Shown one piece after another: positions 1 to 8,300 of a DNA stretch of 41,507 nt. The stretch covers positions 1 through 41,507 of the forward strand of contig CAZMQV010000023.1 of the NCBI GenBank assembly GCA_964568675.1, read 5' to 3'. Numbering within the stretch: the first letter of the stretch is position 1; every line of letters begins with the position of its first letter. Made by a program: the position numbers and the translations under genes. The DNA is from UPXZ01 sp964568675 (GTDB lineage Bacteria > Bacteroidota > Bacteroidia > Bacteroidales > Paludibacteraceae). Under the pieces are notes generated by a model. It saw nothing but the letters and a program-made list of their open reading frames with translations, was not told the DNA's origin and did no database searches.

Positions 1-71
1 GTTTCTTCAACAACTCTTACCTCTATTCTTTCTGGTAATTCATCTGCTTGGTATAAAATAATTTCGTTCAT
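1..71 (-). CDS. RhuM-family protein, N-terminal fragment (cut by window edge)
   Basis: Only the first 23 codons are in the window, reading MNEIILYQADELPERIEVRV on the minus strand from the ATG at 71-69 and running off the left edge. From memory, this opening (an 'LYQ..ELP.RIEVRVE.ETVWL' pattern) is typical of RhuM/Fic-like virulence-associated proteins, which often sit inside or beside restriction-modification operons in many bacteria; their biochemical role is not settled. The start lies only 6 bases after the stop of the methyltransferase gene, so the two are almost certainly co-transcribed. The family call rests on a short stretch and could be wrong. Confidence 0.6.
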   Translation of the reverse strand, partial: MNEIILYQADELPERIEVRVVEE

Positions 72-77
72 ATCTAT

Positions 78-1946
78 TTATTTTTTCTTCTTCACAAAAA
101 TATTAATACTCACGCCTTGCATAATATCAAATACATTTTGGTCGGCACTTCCGTCTGGGGCAGTTTCTTTTTTCTTGGCATTTCCGTGTAAATCCAAAAT
201 ATAAACTTTATCGAAAGTTTTCATTAGCTCCTCACGCATTTTTCTATGAATGATGCCATCAATAAAACTGTTGTTAGAAATATAAGCTAATATTCCTTCT
301 CCAGTTTTTTCAATAAAATGCTGTCCATAACGTATGAATTTGATATAATCATCAGACAAAGGTTGGATATTCCTTTCGTTTAAACCCTTCTTGTAATCAT
401 CTAAAAGTCCATTAATCCATTCGCCTTTATTGGACGAACTTACCGAATAGGGTGGGTTTCCAATCACAACCATAACCGGATTATCTCGTTTGATGTGGTT
501 GGCTTCGTTGGCCTCGGTGCTTAGCCAGTTGGCAAATAAAGTTCCTGTGTCGGGGTGATGTTCTTCCAAACTGTTGGTCAGGTAAACTCTAAACCGTTGA
601 TCTTTGGTGGGTTTATAGCCTGTTTCTTTTAGTAGTAAATCTAATTTAAGATGTGCCATGGCGTAACTTGCCATCAGCAACTCAAAGCCGTTTAAACGAG
701 GAAGCAAATGATTTTCTACATAATTACTCCAAATGCCTTGCTGTCCTTGAAACTTTTTATGAATATGTTTTACTACTTCTGCCAAAAAAGTTCCTGTACC
801 TGTGGCAGGATCAAGAATTTGCACTTTGTGAACTTCCTGTTCAATCTTTTTACCTTGTACATCGACTTTTATTTTGGTTTTGCTCGTATCCGCCAAACCT
901 TGTGGCAAATCAAATTCGGATTTCAAAATATCGTCAACCGCACGCACAATAAAGTTCACGACGGGTTGCGGGGTGTACCAAACACCACGAGCCTTACGCA
1001 GTTTTGGGTCATACTCGCTTAGGAAGGTTTCGTAAAAATGGATAATCGGGTCTTCCATTTTCGTGGATTTTCCGTAGTTTTCCAAAATTTCTTCAACATT
1101 GCAAGCTAAAAATATTTCAACCAAACTATCTACTATCCATTTAATACGGTCGTCAATATCAGGTCCTGCAATGTAACCGAAAAGTTTTCTCAAAAATGGA
1201 TTTGATTTTGGAATTAATTCTGCGGCTTCTTGTCGGCTGAATGTGGGTAAAGTTGGGTCGTGCAATCGAGCAGCAAACATTCCGTAAGCAATGGTTTGTG
1301 CGTAAACGTCTGCAAAACCTTGCGGAGTAATGTCGTGAATCAAAATTTGTTTGAAAGCCATCATTTGGTCTTTCAATGTACTATCTTCTTGTTTTGCCTC
1401 ATCACTTGTCAAAGCCTTTCCAATAATATCAGAAAGGAGACGGGCTTTTCCCGCCATCATTTCTGCAAGTCTTTTTGAACTCTTTATTGTCTGCCCGATG
1501 TGAGAACAAAAATCTTTGATTAGGTTTTCAAATTTGGCAAAGTTTTCGGTTAAAGGTTTGATGCCTTTATCTGTTATTTCACCAATGGCTATTTTTGTAA
1601 GAAACACACCATCATAATACAGATGAAAACTTAAATAGTCTGTAAAAATCAAATTGTTTAACGAAGCCTTGTACCGGTCAAACTGTTCTTTGTTTCCTGT
1701 ATTCTTTGTACCGTCAAGGTCTTTGTCTCCAATGTCTTTTGCTTCAATAAATCCAATCGGAATTTCCTTTTTTGTCAAGATGTAATCAGGTGCGCCGCAA
1801 CTCTGTCTTTTTGGTTCGTTGGTCGCTCTAATTTCAGGCACTAAACTTTCTATGAGTTGCTGCAAGTCTCCACGAAAAGTGTGTTCGGTGGCGTTTCCGA
1901 GTTTGTACCTTTTGTCTATGTTATCAATGTATTGTTCTAAAGTCAT
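78..1946 (-). CDS. Type ISP/IIG-like restriction-methylation protein lacking the C-terminal specificity region
   Basis: 622 aa from the ATG at 1946-1944 (MTLEQYIDN), the usual start of this family. The reading frame stays open upstream to 2345, but that extension encodes an unrelated integrase remnant, so I reject the longer start. An N-terminal PD-(D/E)xK nuclease is seen as APDY (D54) followed by FIEAK (E68, K70). Methyltransferase motif I is DPATGTGT (379-386) and motif IV is NPPY (497-500), which indicates an N6-adenine methyltransferase. There is no helicase domain between nuclease and methylase, unlike long type ISP enzymes such as LlaGI. The protein ends at VFDIMQGVSINIFVKKKK, a point where relatives continue into a target-recognition domain. 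It is either a split gene whose second half lies beyond the left edge, after the RhuM gene, or a truncated one. The role would be defence against foreign DNA; activity is uncertain. Confidence 0.85.
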   Translation of the reverse strand: MTLEQYIDNIDKRYKLGNATEHTFRGDLQQLIESLVPEIRATNEPKRQSCGAPDYILTKKEIPIGFIEAKDIGDKDLDGTKNTGNKEQFDRYKASLNNLIFTDYLSFHLYYDGVFLTKIAIGEITDKGIKPLTENFAKFENLIKDFCSHIGQTIKSSKRLAEMMAGKARLLSDIIGKALTSDEAKQEDSTLKDQMMAFKQILIHDITPQGFADVYAQTIAYGMFAARLHDPTLPTFSRQEAAELIPKSNPFLRKLFGYIAGPDIDDRIKWIVDSLVEIFLACNVEEILENYGKSTKMEDPIIHFYETFLSEYDPKLRKARGVWYTPQPVVNFIVRAVDDILKSEFDLPQGLADTSKTKIKVDVQGKKIEQEVHKVQILDPATGTGTFLAEVVKHIHKKFQGQQGIWSNYVENHLLPRLNGFELLMASYAMAHLKLDLLLKETGYKPTKDQRFRVYLTNSLEEHHPDTGTLFANWLSTEANEANHIKRDNPVMVVIGNPPYSVSSSNKGEWINGLLDDYKKGLNERNIQPLSDDYIKFIRYGQHFIEKTGEGILAYISNNSFIDGIIHRKMREELMKTFDKVYILDLHGNAKKKETAPDGSADQNVFDIMQGVSINIFVKKKK

Positions 1947-2141
1947 TTGTTCTATTCTCAAATTTACTATCAATGTTAGTTTTTCTGTCAGTGCGTTGGC
2001 AATAAACAGCTTTTTTGGTTTTTTAGCTTTGGCTTTTGTGTCGGTAAAAAAACGAATCTCGATGAATCGGTACAAGTTGTGTTGTTTGTGTCGCTGTCTT
2101 TTTACACTTGTGTGCAATTTATGAATAGTTTTGCATCTATA
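1947..2141 (-). other. Open in-frame spacer between integrase remnant and methyltransferase
   Basis: About 195 bases stay open in the methyltransferase frame but encode a lysine-rich stretch (for example AKAKKPKKLF) with no domain I recognise. It sits exactly between the point where integrase similarity ends and the methyltransferase start. It probably holds the promoter or leader of the restriction gene and possibly the junction at which the module was inserted. Its open frame is probably accidental. Confidence 0.4.
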
Positions 2142-2345
2142 AGCGCTCTTTTTATAAATGCCACATATACTACTTGCGGAATGCTTTGCGCCATTATCGC
2201 CCTCAAACAGCCAAACTTTTGGTTTGTATTCGCAAAAATACTGCCTCAAGGTTAATAGTGCTTTTTTGCTTAACAAAGAATAACGATTCTTTTTTTCTTT
2301 CGACTGTGAAACTCTTGTTTGCATTCTGTTACTATTAATATTAGT
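2142..2345 (-). pseudogene. Tyrosine recombinase (XerC/D-like integrase) internal fragment, decayed
   Basis: After a TAA stop at about 2354, the minus-strand frame reads INSNRMQTRVSQSKEKKNRY, then SLLSKKALLTLRQYF and PKVWLFEG. This matches the segment of Bacteroidota XerD-like integrases that normally reads 'K.KKDRY..LS...L..LR.Y....P..WLFEG' and lies just before the catalytic HxLRH box. The catalytic Arg/His/Tyr residues, the N-terminal core-binding domain and the C-terminus are all missing, so this is a remnant of about 65 residues without activity. It runs in frame into the restriction gene, which suggests the gene was inserted into or next to an integrase gene. Basis: pattern recognition of the family, without alignment. 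Confidence 0.65.
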
Positions 2346-2629
2346 TGCTTTTTAGGAAACTTTTAATTATTTTTTTTCGGCTCTTCCGGGAGTGAGTGAT
2401 TTAGATTCCTGACGGTCGAATATGCTGATAAGTTCTGTTTTGCGATATTTCTTTGAAAATATAAGTTCATTGTTTCTGTTCAATACCTCAATGATACAAA
2501 TAAACATCTGAATAACAAAAGATTAATTTTTATACGTGCACTGTGTTAATTGATTCTCGGATGTTTTCGTCATTTTTCGGCAATTATGACAGAAAGGCGG
2601 TTTTATGTTAATGACATATTGTTATGTGG

Positions 2630-2665
2630 CCTGACGCGATTTTAAGATATGCCTGACAGAATGTC
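2630..2665 (+). promoter_or_regulatory. Paired CCTGAC repeats with GACA-N3-TGTC palindrome (candidate activator site)
   Basis: CCTGAC occurs at 2630-2635 and again at 2652-2657, 22 bases apart (about two helical turns). The second copy is part of the palindrome GACAGAATGTC (2655-2665). The site lies 66 bases upstream of a sigma-54-like promoter element, where an enhancer-binding protein could bind. The rest of 2346-2984 shows no gene: open frames here lack family features. Confidence 0.35.
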
Positions 2666-2730
2666 CACATTGAGCATTGAAAATTAGAAAATATAATAAA
2701 TGTATATTGCAAGTGGTATAAATATTAATT

Positions 2731-2747
2731 TTGGCACAGTTATTGTT
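2731..2747 (+). promoter_or_regulatory. Sigma-54-like -24/-12 element
   Basis: TTGGCACAGTTATTGTT matches the consensus TGGCACG-N4-TTGCW with the correct 10-base distance between the GG and the GC-equivalent; the -12 element has GT instead of GC. It points toward the gene at 2985, about 240 bases downstream. In between lies a separate housekeeping-type -7 box. Confidence 0.4.
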
Positions 2748-2954
2748 AATACACTTCCAATGCAAACTATTGATACAAACTTTCACAATTTTATAGGTGT
2801 GTTGGTTTTGTCGAAAATAGTTTTGCAGGAGATAATGATGATGACTGATGCTTAAATCTGGTGTCGAATTTCTATTTTGTTTCGGATACAAATGCAAACA
2901 GGGGTGTATCTTGCTGACTTAAATGGGGTAACGAGCAAAGGGGGTAGAGGTTGT

Positions 2955-2962
2955 TATCTTTG
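2955..2962 (+). promoter_or_regulatory. Bacteroidota -7 box TATCTTTG
   Basis: TATCTTTG fits the TAnnTTTG consensus of the Bacteroidota primary sigma factor. It ends 22 bases before the ATG at 2985, which decides that start over the earlier in-frame codon at 2877. No convincing -33 TTTG was seen. Confidence 0.5.
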
Positions 2963-2984
2963 TATAACAATTAAATGTTTTTTT

Positions 2985-3743
2985 ATGAATAAAATTTTAC
3001 GTTTTAGTCCAACGGGTTTACAAAAAATGGAGTTTGTAACCTTGTTTGAATCTGTGGTAAGCATTGCCGAGTCTTATGAGCCTGATAAGCTTCATGCGGC
3101 ATTTACATTTGGCCTTTTGAAAGAAGGGCTTTCTCTCGCCGGCGAACTGAGTGTGCCGGAAACTAAGTCGTTGTTGACTCCGATGCTGACTTCGCTGGAG
3201 GCAGAGCGCGATGTGGTAGTGAAGTCAATTAAACTGCGTATCAACTCGTATTTGCTTATGGGCGACGCCGCTCATGAAGCCGCTACTCGTCGATTGGAGT
3301 CGATATTTAAGCGAAATTTGAAAAATTTCGTCGGTTTGACGGTTGCGAGTAAAAGCGCGCGTATCAATTTCTTCCTCACCGAGGTGAAAGAAGATACATC
3401 GCTTACCGATGCCATCGGGGCGATAGGTTTAACCGCCTTGCTGGAGCGGCTGAAAGTGGCGCAACTTAATGTGGAGGCTATGCGAAGCGCGCGAAGGCTC
3501 GAGCTTTCCAAGCGTCCGCAGGTGGACACACGGCGTTACATGCAGCAAATGTATGGCTTGATGTGCAACTTCTTCAATGCCATTGAGGCGGCGCAGCTCG
3601 AACATCCTGAACTGGAGTATAGCAATCTGGTAAATGAGTTGAACGAAGAGATAGGAGCAGCGAAGGCGAAAATTGCCGCGAAACGCTCCCGGAACAGCAA
3701 TCGGAAGAAACAAGCTACCGGCTTGATGCTTAGCGCAAGCTAA
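2985..3743 (+). CDS. DUF6261-like helical protein
   Basis: 252 aa starting MNKILRFSPTGLQKMEFVTL. The earlier in-frame start at 2877 would place the -7 box inside the gene, so I use 2985. The sequence is almost all helix-forming, with many Leu, Ala and Glu, no signal peptide and no membrane segment. It ends in a basic tail (KRSRNSNRKKQ). The layout resembles DUF6261, a Bacteroidota-specific family of unknown function often found in accessory regions; I recognise the overall character, not a motif. It is monocistronic, with a strong terminator directly after it and a sigma-54-like element well upstream. Its codon usage is richer in G and C than the restriction patch on its left. Function unknown. 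Confidence 0.6.
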   Translation: MNKILRFSPTGLQKMEFVTLFESVVSIAESYEPDKLHAAFTFGLLKEGLSLAGELSVPETKSLLTPMLTSLEAERDVVVKSIKLRINSYLLMGDAAHEAATRRLESIFKRNLKNFVGLTVASKSARINFFLTEVKEDTSLTDAIGAIGLTALLERLKVAQLNVEAMRSARRLELSKRPQVDTRRYMQQMYGLMCNFFNAIEAAQLEHPELEYSNLVNELNEEIGAAKAKIAAKRSRNSNRKKQATGLMLSAS

Positions 3744-3770
3744 CAACAGTCTTTCGACTTGAATTACAAT

Positions 3771-3809
3771 AAAAAGGTTCGCGCCCCCTTGTTCGCGAAC
3801 CTTTTTTTT
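3771..3809. terminator. Bidirectional intrinsic terminator
   Basis: Perfect 13-bp stem AAAAAGGTTCGCG (3771-3783) and CGCGAACCTTTTT (3794-3806), with a 10-base loop and a T run on the right and an A run on the left. It separates the convergent gene ending at 3743 (plus) and the lipoprotein gene ending at 3844 (minus), and can stop both. Confidence 0.9.
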
Positions 3810-3843
3810 ATTGCACATTTATTCGGTTTATATCCGCTTCCGC

Positions 3844-4350
3844 CTATTTGGCATCTTCGTTTATTACCTTGTTTCTTAGCGTTTCGTATTCGTCGGCGCT
3901 AATTAATTTTTTGTCCAGAAGTTCTTTAATTTCGGTCAAGCGCTCGGCTTTCGTCTTATTGGCTTGCAGCAGCGGAGGGCTCATTTTGGAGTTTGCGTTC
4001 AGTGGAGTCAGATCATAACGATGCGTCGGCGCGTAGTCCATTGTCCAAAGGAAAGGGAAAAGGAAGAAGAGTCCGCCAATAATGGCGCCTACGTTTGCCT
4101 CCTCGTTGCGCGCGAAGCTTGTGTTCAGCGTTTCATAACCTTCCATTTCGATGCGAAGCGAGTTTCTGCTCCCCACTATCTTCGAGTCGGAATACCTGAA
4201 AGGCGTGGTTCCCACGGCTTGTTCGTTGACGAATACTTTAGCGCCTGTAGGTGTAGATTGGATGATGGTGCTGCTTGCGCAACTTGCCGCAACAATGGCT
4301 ACTGCCAATAATACGGCGACAAACTTGGTAGATGATGCAATTTTTTTCAT
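3844..4350 (-). CDS. PEGA-domain lipoprotein with SHOCT-like C-terminus
   Basis: 168 aa. It has a lipoprotein signal with Cys24 (VAASC). This is followed by a PEGA-type segment at roughly residues 28-75: STPTGAKVFVNEQAVGTTPF, where small beta-strand repeats carry the pattern 'P.GA.V.V.....G.TP'. A hydrophobic stretch follows at about 88-103 (GAIIGGLFFLFPFLW). The last 35 residues resemble a SHOCT oligomerization motif (KAERLTEIKELLDKKLISAD then EYETLRNKV). PEGA domains occur in surface and envelope proteins and may bind polysaccharide. The protein is likely membrane anchored by both lipid and the hydrophobic segment. It is divergent from ruvA, with its own promoter. The specific role is unknown. 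Confidence 0.8.
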   Translation of the reverse strand: MKKIASSTKFVAVLLAVAIVAASCASSTIIQSTPTGAKVFVNEQAVGTTPFRYSDSKIVGSRNSLRIEMEGYETLNTSFARNEEANVGAIIGGLFFLFPFLWTMDYAPTHRYDLTPLNANSKMSPPLLQANKTKAERLTEIKELLDKKLISADEYETLRNKVINEDAK

Positions 4351-4382
4351 TTAAAATGTGTGTATTAAAGTGAATAATGCAC

Positions 4383-4390
4383 CAAAGATA
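4383..4390 (-). promoter_or_regulatory. -7 box for the PEGA lipoprotein gene
   Basis: On the minus strand this reads TATCTTTG, a perfect TAnnTTTG, about 33 bases before the start codon at 4350. Confidence 0.55.
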
Positions 4391-4495
4391 CAATATTGTT
4401 TTGGATAAATGAACGCTCGGACACGGAAACTTTAGGTGAAAACTGAAATTTATAATTCAAAAAATGCGAAACGGCGAATATCGCAATATTTTATG

Positions 4496-4503
4496 TACAT
4501 TTG
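4496..4503 (+). promoter_or_regulatory. -7 box for ruvA
   Basis: TACATTTG matches TAnnTTTG and lies about 50 bases upstream of the ruvA start. No clear -33 element was seen. Confidence 0.5.
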
Positions 4504-4554
4504 TAGTTTCATTCTTCAACCCGAAGCAATGAAATAGTAAAAAAAAACGGAGCA

Positions 4555-5151
4555 ATGATAGATTATATTAAAGGTGAATTGACTGAACTTACACCGGCGG
4601 TGGCAGTGATAGAAACTGTTGGCGTGGGTTATTTTATCAATATCGCGCTTACTACATTCAGCGCGCTGAATGGCAAGAAAGAGGCTAAACTGTATATTCA
4701 CGAAGCTATACGCGAAGATGCTTTTGTGCTCTATGGGTTTATGAACCGTAGCGAGCGGGAGCTTTTCACCCTGCTTATTTCGGTTTCGGGCATTGGAGCC
4801 AATACAGGGAGGGTCATCATGTCGTCATACACAGCCGAGGAGCTGCAGCAAATCATCGCCACCGGAAATCTCAACGCGCTCACGGGCATCAAAGGGATTG
4901 GCTCGAAAACTGCGCAGCGCATATTGGTCGATTTGAAAGATAAAATACTGAAAGTAGGCATAGAGGCGGGTGGAAGACAGACCGACGCGCTGCTCTTTGC
5001 CACCAATCCCGCCCGCGACGAAGCATTGGCAGCCTTGATGATGCTTGGCTTTGCGGCTGTGCCCGCGCAAAAGGTGGTGGATAAAATACTGAAAGATACG
5101 CCCGAAGCCAACGTAGAGTTGTTGATTAAGCAAGCGTTGAAAATGCTCTGA
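4555..5151 (+). CDS. ruvA: Holliday junction branch migration protein RuvA
   Basis: 198 aa, a normal length for RuvA. RuvA binds four-way Holliday junctions as a tetramer and loads the RuvB motor during recombinational repair. The N-terminal OB fold begins MIDYIKGELTELTPAVAVIE and runs to about residue 63. Two helix-hairpin-helix motifs follow: LLISVSGIGANTG (73-85) and ALTGIKGIGSKTAQRILVDL (108-127). A flexible acidic linker leads to the small C-terminal domain III (about 150-198), which contacts RuvB. The gene sits 218 bases upstream of sprA, an order I recall from other Bacteroidota. It is probably transcribed from the promoter at 4496, with sprA possibly sharing the transcript. Confidence 0.97.
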   Translation: MIDYIKGELTELTPAVAVIETVGVGYFINIALTTFSALNGKKEAKLYIHEAIREDAFVLYGFMNRSERELFTLLISVSGIGANTGRVIMSSYTAEELQQIIATGNLNALTGIKGIGSKTAQRILVDLKDKILKVGIEAGGRQTDALLFATNPARDEALAALMMLGFAAVPAQKVVDKILKDTPEANVELLIKQALKML

Positions 5152-5369
5152 CACCGATACATCCCAACTCACACAATGCTTTGGCTGATGTTGCAAAGCG
5201 TATTTCGTAGTTTTTTTTATCCCATTTTGCCGGTGATTGTACTAATAGGCTTAAAATCTCGTTATTATTGACGGAATAATACTGTTTGGCGCAATTTATT
5301 TTTTGAAGGCTTTCGTAGCCGTTGGTCAATCATTCCGACATTAAGAATTAAAAAAAAACGCGATTGACT

Positions 5370-8300
5370 ATGTTTCGTAGTAAAATCTACATTCCATTAA
5401 TACTTTTTTTTATTGTCTGCATCGGTTGTGCTTACGCCTATGTAAGCGCCACAGCTACGGTTGCGCCTTATGCCATGCTACAAACACAATCGCCACAAGC
5501 CAAAACATCAGCAACGCGCGACACGGCTTCCCGGTTTCCGGTCAATAATTTGGCGGCGGATACCTACGAAGATTTGAATAAGGTATATCCCATGGATTTG
5601 CGCTCGCCGGCTAATGTGAAAACGGTGGTGGAATATGATATTAAAACCGGTAACTACGTCATACGCACCCGAGTAGGCGAACTTGAAATAGCTACGCCCA
5701 TCACCCTCAGCCCGAAGGAATACAATGAATACTCCCTGAAAAAGAGCATGGCCGACTATTGGAAAGAGAAACAAAGCAAGGCTGATAAAAGCAATGAGGA
5801 TAAGTTTTCGCTAACCGATATGAAATTCAGTCTGGGTCCGGCCGATAAAATCTTTGGTAAAGGTGGCGTGCAGCTCCGCACACAAGGTTCGGCTGAGTTG
5901 ATATTTGGATTTAAACGAAATTTTATCAACAATCCGGTTTTGCCCGAACGCGCCCGGCGCTCCAATGTGCCAAATTTCGACCAGAAAATATCGATGAACG
6001 TTACCGGAACAGTGGGCGATAAAATCAATTTCGGATTGAACTATAACACGGAGGCTTCGTTCGACTTTGACCAAAAGCTGGCTAAGCTGTCGTTTAAGGG
6101 TAAAGAGGACGACATTGTGCAACTCGTAGAAGCCGGCAATGTGAGTATGCCTTTGCGCGGCTCGCTCATCACGGGTAGTTCGGCGCTTTTCGGCATCAAA
6201 ACGGAGCTGCAATTTGGCAAACTGAGTATCTCTGCCTTAGCATCGCAGCAGGAGTCGCAAACACAGTCGGTAAGCTCGCGCGGTGGTGTGCAGACGGTGC
6301 CCTTTGAGGTGAAAATTGATCAGTATGACGACAACCGCCACTTCTTTTTGGGACATACGTTTCGCGATAACTACGAACAAGCATTGAGCAAACTCCCCTT
6401 TATATCGTCGGGGATAATCATCAACCGGGTGGAAGCGTGGATAACCAATAAGCGCGGAAACTTCAACGACGCGCGCAATATCATCGCTTTTATGGACTTG
6501 GCTGAGCCTACGCGTATTGACAATGTGCACTGGGTAGGCGGGGGCGCTATCATAGCCAACAAATCCAATTCGCTCTACGATGAAATAGTGGGAATGACCG
6601 ATGCGGGGGTGCGCGATATTCAGCAAACCAACGCTATTCTTTCGGCGCGTTATGCTTCATTGGGCATCAATGGAGGCGAGGATTATGAAAAACTTGAGAA
6701 CGCGCGAAGATTGGACCCTTCGGAATACACTGTGAATAATTCGCTGGGTTTCATTTCGTTGCGCTCGTCGCTCAACCCCGACGAAGTGCTGGCAGTGGCT
6801 TATGAATACAGCTTTCAGGGGCAAACCTATCAGGTAGGCGAGTTCTCTACCGACAATGTGAAAGCGCCTAAAGCCTTGCTGCTGAAATTGCTAAAGAGCA
6901 CTACGCAGTCGCCACAACTCGCGTCGTGGGATTTGATGATGAAAAATGTCTATTCCATCGGAGCTACTCAAATGCAGGCAGATGGGTTTCAGCTCAATGT
7001 GATGTATCGCAACGACTCCATCGGCACCGAATTGCAATTTATTCCCGAAGGCGACATTGCCAATCAACTATTGCTGCGCGTCATGAACCTCGACCGGCTC
7101 GATATAAAAAACACGGTCAATCCCGATGGAAAATTCGATTACATCGAAGGAGTTACGGCGCTCTCCAACTCCGGAAGGGTGATTTTTCCCGTGCTTGAGC
7201 CTTTTGGTTCGCATTTAAGAAAAAAAATTGGCAACAACGCGATTGCCGATAAATATGTGTTTCAGGAGCTGTATGACTCCACGCTGGTGGTTGCGCAGGA
7301 ATTTAGCGAGAAAAACAAATTCTCAATCACCGGACGATACAAAGGCTCGGAGTCAAGCTCCGAAATCAGACTTAACGCCATGAATGTGCCACGTGGCTCG
7401 GTGGTGGTAACTGCGGGTGGCAAAACCCTCATCGAAAACGTGGACTACACGGTGGACTACACCATGGGAACGGTAAATATACTGAACAAAGCCATCCTCG
7501 AATCCAACACCAACATTGATGTGAAATTGGAAAACCAATCCATGTTCAGTATGCAGCGCAAGTCGCTCTATGGCACACATCTCGAGTATCAGTTTAGCAA
7601 AGATTTCAGCTTAGGTGGTACCCTGATGCACCTCTCCGAAATGCCATTGACCAAGAAAGTAAATACAGGGAGCGAACCGATTAAGAATACTATTTGGGGC
7701 TTGAATACCTCCTGGCGCAAGGAATCGCAATGGCTTACCAACATGCTCGATCGCATCCCTTTTGTGAATGCCACACAGCCTTCGGCGTTAGCGTTCAACG
7801 CGGAGTTCGCGCAGCTTATTCCGGGGCATTCAAGCGTTATTTCGTCGGGTGGCTTGGCTTATGTCGATGATTTTGAATCTACCAAAACTAATATCGACAT
7901 TCATTATCCCTACAACTGGTTTTTATCATCAACACCCAACCGATTCGCGGAGTCGGCGCTGACCAACAACATCGACTATGGTAAAAACCGGGCTTTACTT
8001 GCATGGTATGTGGTGGATAGGGTGATGAACAGCGAAGCGCGCACCACACCTCCCAATCTGAAAGGCAACCTGGAGTCGCAGTCAAATCACTATACGCGCC
8101 AAGTACGCGAAACGGAGCTTTTCCCCAATCGCGACACCAACCCTACGGGCACTTCGCTGATGACCCTGCTCAATCTATCCTATTATCCGCTCGAACGAGG
8201 ACCTTACAACCTCGATGTGGAAGGTGTCAACCCCGCAACGGGGCTTCTCAGCAACCCCACCGATCGCTGGGGAGGCATTATGCGCAAAGTGGATTATTCC

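Noticed and set aside
1947..2324. Start of the restriction gene at 2324 giving a 748-residue protein
   Set aside because: The first 126 residues match an integrase remnant and an unassigned linker; family similarity begins at the Met encoded at 1946.
2622..2897. Minus-strand open frame of 91 codons in the intergenic region
   Set aside because: Its composition is not protein-like and it overlaps the regulatory sites and the promoter of the plus-strand gene.
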